Shown here: one piece after another, positions 49,217 through 58,327 of the stretch
How positions within the stretch are numbered: the stretch's first letter is position 1
How the letters are laid out: every line of letters begins with the position of its first letter
Source of the DNA: Sporosarcina sp. FSL K6-2383
GTDB lineage: Bacteria; Bacillota; Bacilli; Bacillales_A; Planococcaceae
DNA: 64,000 bases
NCBI RefSeq assembly: GCF_038618305.1
Contig: NZ_CP152017.1
Span: 2,829,501-2,893,500, forward strand
Direction of reading: 5' to 3'
Made by a program: the position numbers and the translations under genes
Notes under the pieces: model-generated
Database searches by the model: none
Told to the model about the DNA's origin: nothing
The model's input: only the letters and a program-made list of their open reading frames with translations

Positions 49217-49523
49217 CTTGAGCACCCCCTGCTATGATTTCTGCTAATTCCGCAATGGCTAACTGCATCTCAGTCTTTTCTTGGGCATCTGCCTCTGCCA
49301 GTTCTGCAATGGCAAGCATTAAATCAGTACTCTCTTGTTTAAGTTCTTCAAACTCCACTTCTGGCACATTCACATAAATAATTGGAGGCTGTGGCTCTGT
49401 ATCCGAAAATATTAAAAAATCACCTTCTGATATATTCTGTTCTTCAATCAAGAAGAGATGTGAGTATTCGTCAAGTATAGTATCTCGTTCTTCTTCTGAA
49501 TCATATCGGACCTTTGTTTTCAT
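49197..49523 (-). CDS. Tail-associated acidic protein (XkdW-like position)
   Basis: This 108-residue, strongly acidic protein has two near-identical helical repeats (DLMLAIAELAEADAQEKT and EMQLAIAELAEIIAG) and a beta segment IYVNVPEVEFEEL. Located between the fibre and XkdX-like genes, it corresponds in position to XkdW. It is likely a fibre accessory or chaperone. TTGCAGGAGG precedes the ATG. Confidence 0.7.
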   Translation of the reverse strand: MKTKVRYDSEEERDTILDEYSHLFLIEEQNISEGDFLIFSDTEPQPPIIYVNVPEVEFEELKQESTDLMLAIAELAEADAQEKTEMQLAIAELAEIIAGGAQDGEVIL

Positions 49524-49534
49524 TTTGCAACCTC

Positions 49535-50521
49535 CTAAGTAGTCCTGTTGAACCCTAGATTTGTCGACAAGGTGATCTCTGATACATTTAGAATTGTTGA
49601 TCCAGGACCTTCGGCAGACACATAAATCCGCATCGAGTCACCATTATTAAAAAGCAAGTCCTCTGTGAATCTCATTGGATTGGTATTTCCATTAGCTGTT
49701 TTTCTAACGGTTCCATGGGGAGTACTGTTTCTATATATCTGTGCCACCATTATCCTATCCGGAGCTATATTAAGTTGGTTAAACAAATTAAAACCGATTC
49801 TGTATAAACCTCCAACGCTTATTGTTAATGCGAAAATCAAGACATTGTTTGGACTGGGCGCAGATATCGCCCCGGACATTTCATACACGTTAAAACCACC
49901 AGGCATAATTGTGGCGGCTGTACCTACCACTCCGCCGATATTGACCCCCTGTTTAACGTTACCTGCAATCAAGTTCGCAAAAGCCGCAGTTACTTTCCCC
50001 GCTCCATTGTGATAGCCCGCAGGAATTATTGATTGACCGTTTTGGGTTGTGATAGTTTGATTAATCGCTCCACGATTAGGCATAGTGCCAATGAGTCCTG
50101 TATCAAATTCGTTGCTAAACGGCACACCTGCTAGTACCTGTGCCGTTGTAGCTGTCCCTTCGGCACTAGCTTTGATAAAAAAACAATTACTCGCCAGATT
50201 GTACCAAACTGTATATGCTTTGCCGGCAATTAATGTAGGCGCCGCCGTTGTATTTGGCTTGTATAGGGGCTTACCGTTAATCGTCGTTGCCGCGCCGCCG
50301 TTATTAGCAGAAGCAATAAATGTCTTAGCGTAGCCGTCGGTTAATAGCTGGGTTGTTAATGTAATTGCTGATGCAGTACCGCCAGCCTTTTGATATGCCA
50401 AATCCGCCTTATGTGTCTCAATTTCGTCATGAGCATCCTCGATTCCTTGCTCCCACCTGTTAGCATCAGCCTCGGTTGGTGTTTCATTATACTGCCAGTC
50501 TGTCTTTGCATCATATGCCAT
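49535..50521 (-). CDS. Phage tail fibre/baseplate wedge protein (XkdV-like)
   Basis: This 328-residue protein begins with a conserved fibre N-terminus (MAYDAKTDWQYNETPTEADANRWEQGI and DAHDEIETHK). It continues with repetitive, Ala/Gly/Thr-rich beta sequence (TTINGKPLYKPNTTAAPTLI, GHHNGAGKVTAAFANLIAGN-type), and ends in a jelly-roll-like C-terminal domain. It is the probable receptor-binding protein. Its ATG shares a base with the preceding stop. The C-terminal half is expected to be the most variable part between relatives. Confidence 0.8.
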   Translation of the reverse strand: MAYDAKTDWQYNETPTEADANRWEQGIEDAHDEIETHKADLAYQKAGGTASAITLTTQLLTDGYAKTFIASANNGGAATTINGKPLYKPNTTAAPTLIAGKAYTVWYNLASNCFFIKASAEGTATTAQVLAGVPFSNEFDTGLIGTMPNRGAINQTITTQNGQSIIPAGYHNGAGKVTAAFANLIAGNVKQGVNIGGVVGTAATIMPGGFNVYEMSGAISAPSPNNVLIFALTISVGGLYRIGFNLFNQLNIAPDRIMVAQIYRNSTPHGTVRKTANGNTNPMRFTEDLLFNNGDSMRIYVSAEGPGSTILNVSEITLSTNLGFNRTT

Positions 50522-50805
50522 TATCCCACCTCCAAAATGGTGAATGTGTGCGTGATATTCGTGTCGGAGCTTATAGGTAGATAAACGTCATTAATCGAAA
50601 TAACTTGGTCACCGGCTTTTAATAGCGCCATCGTCTTCACTTCTGCTACTGATCCAAATGGGATTTCATATGACATATTCACTTTGTTGCCGACCACGCT
50701 TTTCACGATGAAATTTGTAATGTCAAACGTGCCGTTAATTTGTACCTTAGCGATTTGTGACTCGACAAAAGATGCTATATCGCTTTGAAAAGCTGTTGGA
50801 ATCAT
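50521..50805 (-). CDS. Small baseplate/tail protein
   Basis: This 94-residue protein reads MIPTAFQSDIASFVESQIAKVQINGTFDITNF, with beta strands SYEIPFGSVAEVKTMALLKAGDQVISINDVYLPI. In PBSX-like phages a gene of this size lies between XkdU and the fibre, sometimes misannotated as ketopantoate hydroxymethyltransferase. It overlaps the XkdU gene by 4 nt. It probably links baseplate and fibre. Confidence 0.75.
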   Translation of the reverse strand: MIPTAFQSDIASFVESQIAKVQINGTFDITNFIVKSVVGNKVNMSYEIPFGSVAEVKTMALLKAGDQVISINDVYLPISSDTNITHTFTILEVG

Positions 50806-51386
50806 TTTAACGTCACCTCATTTGTTGAGACTGCAAAAGGCGTAACGCCCAACCTCCAAGTTGTTCCCAGCCTCAGATTTCTACTTAACTTGTGGGCTAC
50901 AATACTTTCTTTGATGCCCATAGAATCATTAATAGCTGTTTTTTGTAAGTAAATCATGTTTAAGGGTACAATTTTTTCAATCGTAATAAGAACTTCTTTA
51001 AACATGGCAGCATCGTTTATTGCTAAACTGACGGAAAGGATGAAATTATCTACATCGACATTAACAGTCGAGACGCCCTTGCCTAGCAGGAAATCGAATC
51101 TATCCTGCAGGTATCTTTCCGTGAATGGTGGTCTGATAGATTGACGGTTAATGATTCGTTTACGACGGAAATCTAATGTTTCGATAGTCAGGTCGGCTTG
51201 AATCTTGAATGTCCTCTCACGCCGCACTATTGATGGTTCTCTTGCTGTCATGATGAATTGGTCATTGAGAATGTTATCGAGTTCGGCATCCAGTTCGTCG
51301 AATTGCTCACCCTCAACTTCAGCAATGACGCGAAATTCCCGAATGTCATGATAGAACTCTGGTAGGTACTCGAGTAAATCAGTCAT
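50802..51386 (-). CDS. Tail protein, XkdU/YmfQ-like (DUF2313)
   Basis: This 194-residue protein begins MTDLLEYLPEFYHDIREFRVI and has the DUF2313 arrangement: EFDELDAELDNILNDQFIM-type helices, RERTFKIQADLTIETLDFRRKRI and a RYLQDRFDFLLGKG core. It is a baseplate wedge component following gpJ. Its start overlaps the XkdT stop by 8 nt. Confidence 0.87.
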   Translation of the reverse strand: MTDLLEYLPEFYHDIREFRVIAEVEGEQFDELDAELDNILNDQFIMTAREPSIVRRERTFKIQADLTIETLDFRRKRIINRQSIRPPFTERYLQDRFDFLLGKGVSTVNVDVDNFILSVSLAINDAAMFKEVLITIEKIVPLNMIYLQKTAINDSMGIKESIVAHKLSRNLRLGTTWRLGVTPFAVSTNEVTLK

Positions 51387-52467
51387 GGAGCGTCACCGTC
51401 CCTAATTCTGGGATTTGGGTAGGAGTTAAATCAACATTAGCCGCTATACCATTCAAGAGAGTGCCGCTCACGTCTTGAACACCTTCAACCGTTATGATAC
51501 GTGATTCAATTTGACTGATTCGTACAACAAGAAAATCTGTAGGCTCTCCATCTTTCCACTCTTTTCGGAGATTCGCATAATAACTTTCTATCACGCTTTC
51601 GACATCCGCTTGAACTTGGCCGACTGTTCTCCCGCCACTTAGCGAGAGAGTGGTTTCAACATCGACCACTACTTTTGTGACACCTGATAATATTAACCGG
51701 TGACCAATTGGAGCCGTACCTAATCCATCGCCCTGATTAACAACTGGGTCCATCTCTGTTTGGACAGAATCTACTAGTCCAACGGACGGGACATTAAAAC
51801 TAGAATCAATAATGACTGCACCGACAGTACCACCACCTGCAGGTGTTCTGAGTAACTTTACGCCACCCACGCCGACAATTTCTTCGATTTTCTTTTTGTA
51901 ATCTGCTCGATTACCGCCAAAAGACTGCTCGTTGATGTCGTCTTGGTAACGATCGTACAACACCTCATCGGTTTCTTCGTCTTCACCGGGGACCAACACA
52001 TCTGCTAGTTGAGCGCTACCTAAACCATCAATTGATTCAACGGGTAGCAAGTCGCCGAAGTCTTGGTTTCCAACAATCCCGAGCGTTTCCGCTCTAAGCT
52101 TAAATTCGCCTAGAGTTATTCGATCCGTTACCTCGTAAACTATTTCATTCAACCTAAATCTACTTCCGTTTGCGACGTCCAGAGCTACTGAGTTAGTATC
52201 TGTAAATATTGCTTTTCGAATGGCCGCAGTAGCCCTTTTACGATTCACACCAAACTCCGCAGTTCTTCGCCCTAAATACTCCCCATCTGACGTATCCGCA
52301 TAAACGAGCCGAAGAACAACGTCCAAGTCTGAATACTTCTCGGCAAGTCTCATTGCTGCTGGCGCAAGGGCGTCATAGATAATCGAGCCTTCCCTTTTAT
52401 CGACGTCGTCCGGCACATCCGCTAGCAGCTCGGCTAGTATATTTTCAAAGGTTTTATGCTCAAACAA
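51379..52467 (-). CDS. Baseplate J family protein (XkdT)
   Basis: This 362-residue protein has the Baseplate_J domain: ADVPDDVDKREGSIIYDALAPAA at the start, DGEYLGRRTAEFGVNRKRATAA, LVPGEDEETDEVLYDRYQDDIN, SFGGNRADYKKKIEEIVGVGGVKLLRTPAGGGTV and VDVETTLSLSGG. It forms the inner baseplate wedge. It overlaps the XkdS gene by 8 nt and XkdU by 8 nt. Confidence 0.94.
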   Translation of the reverse strand: MFEHKTFENILAELLADVPDDVDKREGSIIYDALAPAAMRLAEKYSDLDVVLRLVYADTSDGEYLGRRTAEFGVNRKRATAAIRKAIFTDTNSVALDVANGSRFRLNEIVYEVTDRITLGEFKLRAETLGIVGNQDFGDLLPVESIDGLGSAQLADVLVPGEDEETDEVLYDRYQDDINEQSFGGNRADYKKKIEEIVGVGGVKLLRTPAGGGTVGAVIIDSSFNVPSVGLVDSVQTEMDPVVNQGDGLGTAPIGHRLILSGVTKVVVDVETTLSLSGGRTVGQVQADVESVIESYYANLRKEWKDGEPTDFLVVRISQIESRIITVEGVQDVSGTLLNGIAANVDLTPTQIPELGTVTLHD

Positions 52468-52873
52468 AATTAATCACCTCTCTTAACACGTTGACATCGC
52501 CATAAATTGTGATTGCGGTTAAACTAGCAAACGCCTTATCCTTTTCAAATTCAAGACTGAAATCTTCGATGGATGTAATGCGGCCATCTTGCAACAGTGT
52601 TTCTTTAACTCGTCGAGGTAACTCAGCTTGGACAAATATTCGTTCTTTGCCTGTCATACCCTCAAAGCCATAATCGTCGGAATAAATCAGATGTTCAAAG
52701 CGGATTGTTTGCATCATCTTAAATATCGCTTGCTCCATTGCATCGAGCTTATCGGTCATACCCACACAGCGACCACGTTTAAAGTCGAGCTTGTACGTCC
52801 TAGTAGGTAGTTCAGCTTCATCAATGACTTCTACTTCATCAGTTATTGTAAATTCACCGATTGGCAACACCAA
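52460..52873 (-). CDS. Baseplate protein XkdS (DUF2634, gp25-like)
   Basis: This 137-residue DUF2634 protein has TRTYKLDFKRGRCVGMTDKLDAMEQAIFKMMQTIRFEHLIYSDDYGFE and RRVKETLLQDGRITSIEDFSLEFEKDKAFASLTAITIYGD. It is an analogue of T4 gp25 in the baseplate. It abuts the preceding gene with no gap. Confidence 0.92.
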   Translation of the reverse strand: MVLPIGEFTITDEVEVIDEAELPTRTYKLDFKRGRCVGMTDKLDAMEQAIFKMMQTIRFEHLIYSDDYGFEGMTGKERIFVQAELPRRVKETLLQDGRITSIEDFSLEFEKDKAFASLTAITIYGDVNVLREVINFV

Positions 52874-53188
52874 TTAGTCCACCACCTTGTCTAAGACCAC
52901 GAATTGTTGGCCGCCTTGCACGCGAGCCAATACCACGCCATCGCCTTTTTTCAATCCCTCTCGAATCACTATTTTAGTAAGGGCATCAACACCTCCGTGA
53001 TTATGTTTTAAATCTATCTCTAACCTAGTAACGCGTTCGGTTATTACCAGAAATTCTCTCGTCAATTTCAACTTCTGATGTATTTCAATTTCAATAGGAT
53101 TTGCATTTGCGACTGTTCCAACAAAGATATTCACGGGATTAGACGCTTCAAAAGCTTTCATTGCTGTTATTTTAATTAACTCAATCAT
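52874..53188 (-). CDS. Tail protein XkdR (DUF2577)
   Basis: A start at 53188 (MIELIKITAMKAFEASNPVN) gives 104 residues with the DUF2577 beta-barrel sequence TVANANPIEIEIHQKLKLTREFLVITERV and KGDGVVLARVQGGQQFVVLDKV. It probably has an OB-like fold similar to gp5/gpV hub proteins. The ATG shares one base with the XkdQ stop; the longer frame to 53248 lies within XkdQ and is rejected. Confidence 0.9.
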   Translation of the reverse strand: MIELIKITAMKAFEASNPVNIFVGTVANANPIEIEIHQKLKLTREFLVITERVTRLEIDLKHNHGGVDALTKIVIREGLKKGDGVVLARVQGGQQFVVLDKVVD

Positions 53189-54147
53189 TAGATCACCTTC
53201 AATTTCAAAGACATTGTGTGTATCCCTGCATTCCATTTGTGCGAACAATCATCAACAAGAAAATATTCTTTAATTCCAAGCTTCTCGATGTACACCATGA
53301 CAAAGCTACCCGCACGGACTTTCCAATGACCAATGCAATCAAGAGTCAATTCTTTGGATTCGCGATTTCTCAACTTAATAAATCGGTCAGCAAGATCTTT
53401 AATCTGCGCCGGCTCCATGTTTTCATCAACTTTTTGAAAATGTTGCAGTCTGCCCCATTTAGCGATATTCGCGCTATCTTGTACGATATATACTTCACGT
53501 TTTTTCGTTTCCTTGTTGTCATGGACAAGTTTAACGCGGTTATATGTTTCTTTATCAATGGATTTTTTATAATCAAAATCAAAAAGCAGACTCTCCTCTC
53601 CAATGTAGAAGTCGTCTGCTGGTATTCTCATATTTTCAATATTTCTTAGGTCTAATGCTCCGAAGTTGTCGAATAGAATAAAGTTTCGATTCGTAGCAAT
53701 TAGAGTGGAATCCAAGAACTTTGTAGCAACGTCAAAGGCTTTCTTGTCGTCCTCAATCATTCCAGGTACTTTATATTTCGTATCTTCAAACGTGCCAATT
53801 TTCAACTTAGCATCCGTTGCTATTTTTTTGATAGCCGCAGTAGCGGTTGTAGATGAAAAAACAAATGTGTCATTAAACATCAAATACTTTAACTGATCGT
53901 ACGCCTTAACTGTTGCAGCACTATCTTTATTTAAACCAACATCGAAGATAAAACCATAAAACACTTTTTCTTTACCGTCCATAACCCGAACGATATTCCC
54001 ATTGTTGATAGGATGTTTCAACGGCTCATTTACAACGAGTTTCACATCCAGTGTCCCAACCTTGCCTATACGTCCCGTCTTCCAATCTACGGATGATACA
54101 GGTATGTCCCAGACAGTACCATTAAGGTTATCAATCAACACTTCCAT
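53188..54147 (-). CDS. Baseplate hub protein XkdQ-like
   Basis: This 319-residue protein has VLIDNLNGTVWDIPVSSVDWKTGRIGKVGTLDV, VKAYDQLKYLMFNDTFVFSS, TNRNFILFDNFGALDLRNI and SIDKETYNRVKLVHDNKETKKREVYI, the YqbQ/XkdQ family (gpD/gp27-like hub). The C-terminal segment DCIGHWKVRAGSFVMVYIEKLG is typical. It follows the LysM protein with a 10-bp gap. Confidence 0.92.
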   Translation of the reverse strand: MEVLIDNLNGTVWDIPVSSVDWKTGRIGKVGTLDVKLVVNEPLKHPINNGNIVRVMDGKEKVFYGFIFDVGLNKDSAATVKAYDQLKYLMFNDTFVFSSTTATAAIKKIATDAKLKIGTFEDTKYKVPGMIEDDKKAFDVATKFLDSTLIATNRNFILFDNFGALDLRNIENMRIPADDFYIGEESLLFDFDYKKSIDKETYNRVKLVHDNKETKKREVYIVQDSANIAKWGRLQHFQKVDENMEPAQIKDLADRFIKLRNRESKELTLDCIGHWKVRAGSFVMVYIEKLGIKEYFLVDDCSHKWNAGIHTMSLKLKVI

Positions 54148-54157
54148 GCATCATCCC

Positions 54158-54832
54158 TCATTTCGTTGGGAGCTTTACTTTCAAGCCGATTGGTAGGCTA
54201 CTAAATTGACTGTCTTTAATTCCATTTAAATTCGCTATTTCTCTAAATCGGTTACCATCACCTAAATACTTTTGAGCAACTTTCCACAGGCTGTCACCGC
54301 TAATGAGTGAATATGTTTGAGGTGCAGGCTTTGAGTTTTGACGTGGTGGAGCTGTTTTTTTGACGACTGCCGCTTTAACGGATGCAGTTGATACAATAGG
54401 CTTTTTCACCGCCATCTTTTTTGGAGCGAAATGCACATATTTCTTTAAAGCTAAAGTGAAATAAACATCTCCGCTACCATCCGATTCCTCATAATCAAAC
54501 TTCTCAATAGTAACCAGCTCATTGATAGAAAAAGAACCGTTCACATAAATATAGCGAACGGCCATCTTATTTTTCTTCCAACGTTTTAAAGCATCGATAT
54601 AATACTGAGGTTCCCTAAAAGCAGTCGACGAATAATGCGTTTCGGTAGCAGGGAAAAAGGATTCCAAAGGATATTCTTCGAGTTTCGGGTCTTTCGGTAT
54701 GTTGATATTTCCGAGTTTCGAGATAGAGAAATCCTCACCATCCCCAGCTCCCAATTCACTCACTTTCTCAGGCAGAATCGGTAATTGGAAGCCTTCTTCA
54801 TCGTTATTCGCGCTAAAGTAGATACCACGCAT
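54158..54832 (-). CDS. LysM tail protein XkdP-like
   Basis: This 224-residue protein has an N-terminal baseplate domain (MRGIYFSANNDEEGFQLPILPEKVSEL, EYPLESFFPATETHYSS) and a C-terminal LysM (about 172-222, YSLISGDSLWKVAQKYLGDG to LPIGLKVKLP), joined by a Lys/Pro/Ala linker. It is equivalent to gp53/XkdP at the tail tip. The ATG shares one base with the tape measure stop. Confidence 0.93.
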   Translation of the reverse strand: MRGIYFSANNDEEGFQLPILPEKVSELGAGDGEDFSISKLGNINIPKDPKLEEYPLESFFPATETHYSSTAFREPQYYIDALKRWKKNKMAVRYIYVNGSFSINELVTIEKFDYEESDGSGDVYFTLALKKYVHFAPKKMAVKKPIVSTASVKAAVVKKTAPPRQNSKPAPQTYSLISGDSLWKVAQKYLGDGNRFREIANLNGIKDSQFSSLPIGLKVKLPTK

Positions 54833-56949
54833 TACGTGTAGACCCCCTCTACCGATTCGTTCGATTGATCCGTCAGTTTATCGGTTAATTTAGCGACAAG
54901 CTTGTCTAGATCAGCATCTTCTCGGATAGTCATATCCCCCATGAATTGGACCGTAGGGTTAAGCGTTTGGAAGTTTTGAATGGAACGAATATCCGCCAAC
55001 TCTCTCAGCATTTTCAAATCTTCATCTGCAATACTGATTTCATCATCGATTTTACCGACCTTGTCGAGTTTACCGCCTTTTAGTTTTCCGTCACCAAAGA
55101 CATTACCTGTATCTATATTTGGAGGTACTTTGAATTTATCACCTGCATTCCCGAAGCTAGGCAATTTCATATTCGAACCTTTACTGTAGCCCGATTGATA
55201 TGCTCCGGGGATGCTTTTCAAATCCATTCGCGCGAGATTAACGACATTCTTAGTACTAGTAGGAGCTTCTAAGTTGTTAGCCATATTTTTAAGGCTATTA
55301 GAAAGCACATTGCTAGTTCCGGCGCTCAATTTACCAACTTCCCCTAGATCAATACCGGTTACTTTTGCAATAGCTTTCAGCAAACCATTAATGCCTCCAA
55401 TAGCGACATTAGCACCCGCTACAAAAGCTTTACCTAGGAAGTTAGTTACGTTGTCAAATGAGCCGCCCATTGCCGCCATATTGTCTATGACATGTTTAGT
55501 TAAATCATAGAACAGTTTCTCTACCGCGTACTTTGGGTCAATGAACAGATTAATAAGGAATTCTGCAAGCATCGCAAACATATTCCACATATTCGCTACT
55601 TGATTCCAAACCACTGCACCTAATGCGAAGAATAGTCCGCCAACGAAACCAAGAATTTGTTCGGTTGTTACTCCGAAGTGCATTAGAATAGCTATTAAAG
55701 CAACTACTATTCCGATGATTAGAGCAATCGGCCAATAAACAGCCAACCAAGCGGCGGCCTGCGCCAATACAGGTTGTACCAAAAGCCAAAGCTTAACTGA
55801 CATCGAACTTAACCACCCCATTATCACAGGGAAATATACTGCAATTAATACCGCTAGCCCCGCTGCCATGACGGGCCAATATTCAGAAACTGCACCAATA
55901 GCACCGTATATTCCTTCGATGACATCAAACATAATAGACATTGCTGCTACAAACACTGCGACAAATCCCATAGCATGTCCTGCAAGAACTTGGAATGCAT
56001 CTGAGTTAACGAATTGATTGAACCTAATAAATAATGGTTCAAATGCTCTGCCGGACCAATTTTTGAACAATACCATAGCATCTGCAAAGGTTAATGGAAG
56101 TGAAGCAAACATTTCTTCGATTTCTGTCCCTGCACTAAATAATGCGCTTTTAATGACAGCTGAAGTTATTTTCCCTTCAGAAGATAACTTTTTCAATGAA
56201 CCTTCACCTTGCCCCATTGCTTTCTCGATTGCTTTTGCAAGTAAAGGAGCGTTTTCAATTATTGAAACGTATTCATCACCCTGCAAACGCCCAGAGGACA
56301 TCGCTTGGGTTAGTTGACGTGTAGCAGCTTGACGGGCTTGAGTATCTGCACCAGATACCGAAAGTGCTTTCCCCATCAATTCAGAGAAAAGAATAGTTTC
56401 GTCGTTTCCGCTAAAAGCATGTCCTGCTAGTAAGTTCAACTTCGCTACGCTATCTGCCATAACATTGTACGGAGTTAACGATCGTTGAGCTGCGTTGTAT
56501 ATCTTATCTTGCAATTCTGCCTGCGTCTGCAATCCATCATTGATTAAATTCAGTCGGGCTGTTGTGGATGTCATCGTATCTGAAGCACCAACAAATTTCT
56601 TAAATCCGTTCGCTAACCCTTGTAAGGAAAGATACGCCGCTGCAGCTCCTACAAAACTGGAGAAGAAATTCTTCACTGCCCCCGCCGCACTTTCAACAGG
56701 GCTCCTTATTCGTCTAAATCCTTCACTCAATCGATCTGTAGAGCTTGTCGAGGAACGTAAACGCTCCAAGTCTGCAGATGCGTTTTGAATATCACTTCTC
56801 GCTCGCTGCAATCCTCGGGTATCAACGCTGTTAGCTGTTTGATCCATACGCTCCATAATTGCAATGGTACGATCCATTGCTCTCATCATTTTCATTAATG
56901 GACCAGTCAATTTGTCTTGTAAAGATAATGTTGTTTGTGCCCCAGCCAT
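54832..56949 (-). CDS. Tail tape measure protein (XkdO-like)
   Basis: A start at 56949 (MAGAQTTLSLQDKLTGPLMK) gives 705 residues. An N-terminal coiled coil (about 1-90) is followed by a tape measure domain with QGLANGFKKFVGASDTMTSTTARLNLI and GDEYVSIIENAPLLAKAIEKAMGQGEGSLKKLSSEGKI. A strongly hydrophobic core (about 330-470) of several TM-like helices follows. This length suggests a tail of roughly 100 nm if about 1.5 angstrom per residue applies. GAAGGTGTGACA precedes the ATG; the longer frame to 56982 runs through a terminator and is rejected. Confidence 0.92.
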   Translation of the reverse strand: MAGAQTTLSLQDKLTGPLMKMMRAMDRTIAIMERMDQTANSVDTRGLQRARSDIQNASADLERLRSSTSSTDRLSEGFRRIRSPVESAAGAVKNFFSSFVGAAAAYLSLQGLANGFKKFVGASDTMTSTTARLNLINDGLQTQAELQDKIYNAAQRSLTPYNVMADSVAKLNLLAGHAFSGNDETILFSELMGKALSVSGADTQARQAATRQLTQAMSSGRLQGDEYVSIIENAPLLAKAIEKAMGQGEGSLKKLSSEGKITSAVIKSALFSAGTEIEEMFASLPLTFADAMVLFKNWSGRAFEPLFIRFNQFVNSDAFQVLAGHAMGFVAVFVAAMSIMFDVIEGIYGAIGAVSEYWPVMAAGLAVLIAVYFPVIMGWLSSMSVKLWLLVQPVLAQAAAWLAVYWPIALIIGIVVALIAILMHFGVTTEQILGFVGGLFFALGAVVWNQVANMWNMFAMLAEFLINLFIDPKYAVEKLFYDLTKHVIDNMAAMGGSFDNVTNFLGKAFVAGANVAIGGINGLLKAIAKVTGIDLGEVGKLSAGTSNVLSNSLKNMANNLEAPTSTKNVVNLARMDLKSIPGAYQSGYSKGSNMKLPSFGNAGDKFKVPPNIDTGNVFGDGKLKGGKLDKVGKIDDEISIADEDLKMLRELADIRSIQNFQTLNPTVQFMGDMTIREDADLDKLVAKLTDKLTDQSNESVEGVYT

Positions 56950-56973
56950 TGTCACACCTTCTTTCATCATAAG

Positions 56974-56996
56974 AAAAAGCACCCCTAAACGGGATG
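56974..56996 (-). terminator. Terminator just ahead of the tape measure gene
   Basis: In minus sense AAGCATCCC pairs with GGGGTGCTT around GTTTA, followed by TTTCTT. It ends the moron at 57017, only 25 nt before the tape measure start codon. Confidence 0.75.
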
Positions 56997-57016
56997 CTTG
57001 AAATTATTTTGCTTTA

Positions 57017-57523
57017 TCAAAGATTAAACTCTGTTTGCTCATCTACACCGCGGAACTCTTTAACTAATTCACTTGGTTCAATAGTAGCTAATTTTTTTAA
57101 AAGTACTTTATCGAACTTTCCGGTTACACCATTCATCATTGCCGGCATACCAAAAGTGATATTCGCAATTTCTTCATTCGAGGATACGTATGAAATGATA
57201 TAAAGGTAGTTCTGTTTAGAACCACTTTTTTTCCCGATACCTGAAAGTCCTCCCAGAATCAAACCTGCTGGCCCGAACAAAACTCCACCAAGTACGCCTC
57301 GACCAATCGCGCTTTTGTTCTTTTCAATTAGCTCTTTCTCAGTCGTCAACACAGTAGCCAACATGTTTTTCAGCGGTATGTTAAAAGTGGTTGCCGCAAT
57401 ACTTTTAAAACCTTTGAATCCCTTTTCAACAATAATAAATCGTTCTTCGTCAAATGTTAATTCTATTTGAGCTTTCGGGTCTTTTATTGGTAACCCATCA
57501 ACTAAACTTACAATAGCTTTCAA
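57017..57523 (-). CDS. Moron with a glycine-zipper membrane segment
   Basis: This 168-residue protein has an N-terminal beta domain (AQIELTFDEERFIIVEKGFKGFKSI, PH-like), a central glycine-rich helix (GRGVLGGVLFGPAGLILGGLSGIG, about 90-113), and a C-terminal beta part (NYLYIISYVSSNEEIANITFG). The PH-like plus Gly-zipper design resembles small membrane-associated proteins of Firmicutes phages. Bounded by terminators and AT-rich, so it is transcribed separately from the tail genes, perhaps in the lysogen. Function unknown. Confidence 0.65.
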   Translation of the reverse strand: MKAIVSLVDGLPIKDPKAQIELTFDEERFIIVEKGFKGFKSIAATTFNIPLKNMLATVLTTEKELIEKNKSAIGRGVLGGVLFGPAGLILGGLSGIGKKSGSKQNYLYIISYVSSNEEIANITFGMPAMMNGVTGKFDKVLLKKLATIEPSELVKEFRGVDEQTEFNL

Positions 57524-57631
57524 AATAACCCCTCCTAATACTTTTCTACTATTCTAGCAGATTTTGCATATTGAGAAAGCTATTTTAAAATTTATGCGAT
57601 AAATACTACATGACAATCACCCCTTTCAATG

Positions 57632-57656
57632 AAAAAACACCCTCATATGAGAGTGT
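57632..57656 (-). terminator. Terminator of the two-gene unit 58232-57668
   Basis: In minus sense AACACTCTCATATGAGGGTGTT is a self-complementary hairpin followed by TTTTCATT. Confidence 0.85.
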
Positions 57657-57667
57657 TCCTCCTTAAT

Positions 57668-57970
57668 TTAAATTTGTATTTGTAACTCTTGAAAACTTTC
57701 TAGTAACAGACTCTTATACGATTTTGTCGCTAAGCGTGCTTCATCATAAGAGTCACACCGAAACTTTATCTCTTGTAAAACTGTATTTGTTTCTATATTC
57801 ATTGTCGATAAAGTATATTCTACAATTCCATCCCGAACACTATCATCTAAATCATGAGTTAGAAACACTTTCAATTTTTCTAATCCGGCATGCAATATGT
57901 TAGCAACATCGAGATTGATTACCTCTTTTAAAGATTTTGCAATCGATTCTCTTTCGATTGTTTCAGCCAC
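57668..57970 (-). CDS. Hypothetical cargo protein (second of pair)
   Basis: This 100-residue protein starts MAETIERESIAKSLKEVINL, is helical in the first half (DVANILHAGLEKLKVFLTHDL) and then forms beta strands (IVEYTLSTMNIETNTVLQEIKFRCDS). There is no family I recognise. It overlaps the preceding gene by 8 nt, so they act as a pair under the palindromic operator at 58268-58291. It might be a toxin-antitoxin-like or regulatory pair, without direct evidence. Confidence 0.6.
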   Translation of the reverse strand: MAETIERESIAKSLKEVINLDVANILHAGLEKLKVFLTHDLDDSVRDGIVEYTLSTMNIETNTVLQEIKFRCDSYDEARLATKSYKSLLLESFQELQIQI

Positions 57971-58232
57971 AAAGACCCACCAACCTTCTTTGATGCAAAA
58001 CGGAAAATATTTCTTTTTCCCATTCTTTTAATGGTTCAGTTTCTGATTCAAAGAAATTAATAAGTTTGAAAACTGTTCTTAGGTGAATATTTTCAATATC
58101 TAACTTCATTTTTTCTACACAAGACTTAAAGAAGTCATCGTAACCCGTTCCATTCGTAATCTCGACACCCAATGATTTACTTATTTCTTGCACTATCGAG
58201 AATGCCGTAACCGTAAGTTTAGTGTTACCCAT
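57963..58232 (-). CDS. Hypothetical cargo protein (first of pair)
   Basis: A start at 58232 (MGNTKLTVTAFSIVQEISKS) follows GAGGAGG; this gives 89 residues. It is helical and acidic with an isolated Cys (DDFFKSCVEKMKLDIENIHL) and a C-terminal VLHQRRLVGLCG. No recognised domain. It overlaps the following gene. Its start lies 36 nt downstream of a 24-bp perfect palindrome, implying dedicated control. Confidence 0.6.
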   Translation of the reverse strand: MGNTKLTVTAFSIVQEISKSLGVEITNGTGYDDFFKSCVEKMKLDIENIHLRTVFKLINFFESETEPLKEWEKEIFSVLHQRRLVGLCG

Positions 58233-58267
58233 AATTATCCTCCTCATTTCGAGGACATCCACTTTTA

Positions 58268-58291
58268 ATTATAACCTTATAAGGTTATAAT
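58268..58291. promoter_or_regulatory. Perfect 24-bp palindrome with TATAAT on both strands
   Basis: The half-site is ATTATAACCTTA and its mirror. TATAAT reads outward on plus (58286-58291) and minus (58273-58268), so the site is both an ideal dyad operator and a symmetric pair of -10 elements. The -35 hexamers are weak on both sides, suggesting an activator or a repressor dimer. Confidence 0.7.
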
Positions 58292-58327
58292 AGATTTAGG
58301 TTAGGGTGGATGTCACTCTTATAATGT

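Noticed and set aside
56950..56982. Earlier start of the tape measure gene
   Set aside because: The extra codons read through the terminator at 56974-56996; the conserved start MAGAQTTLSLQDKL with GAAGGTG upstream is preferred.
57668..58232. Toxin-antitoxin pair
   Set aside because: The overlap and palindromic operator are suggestive, but neither product shows a known toxin or antitoxin motif, so it is left as unknown.
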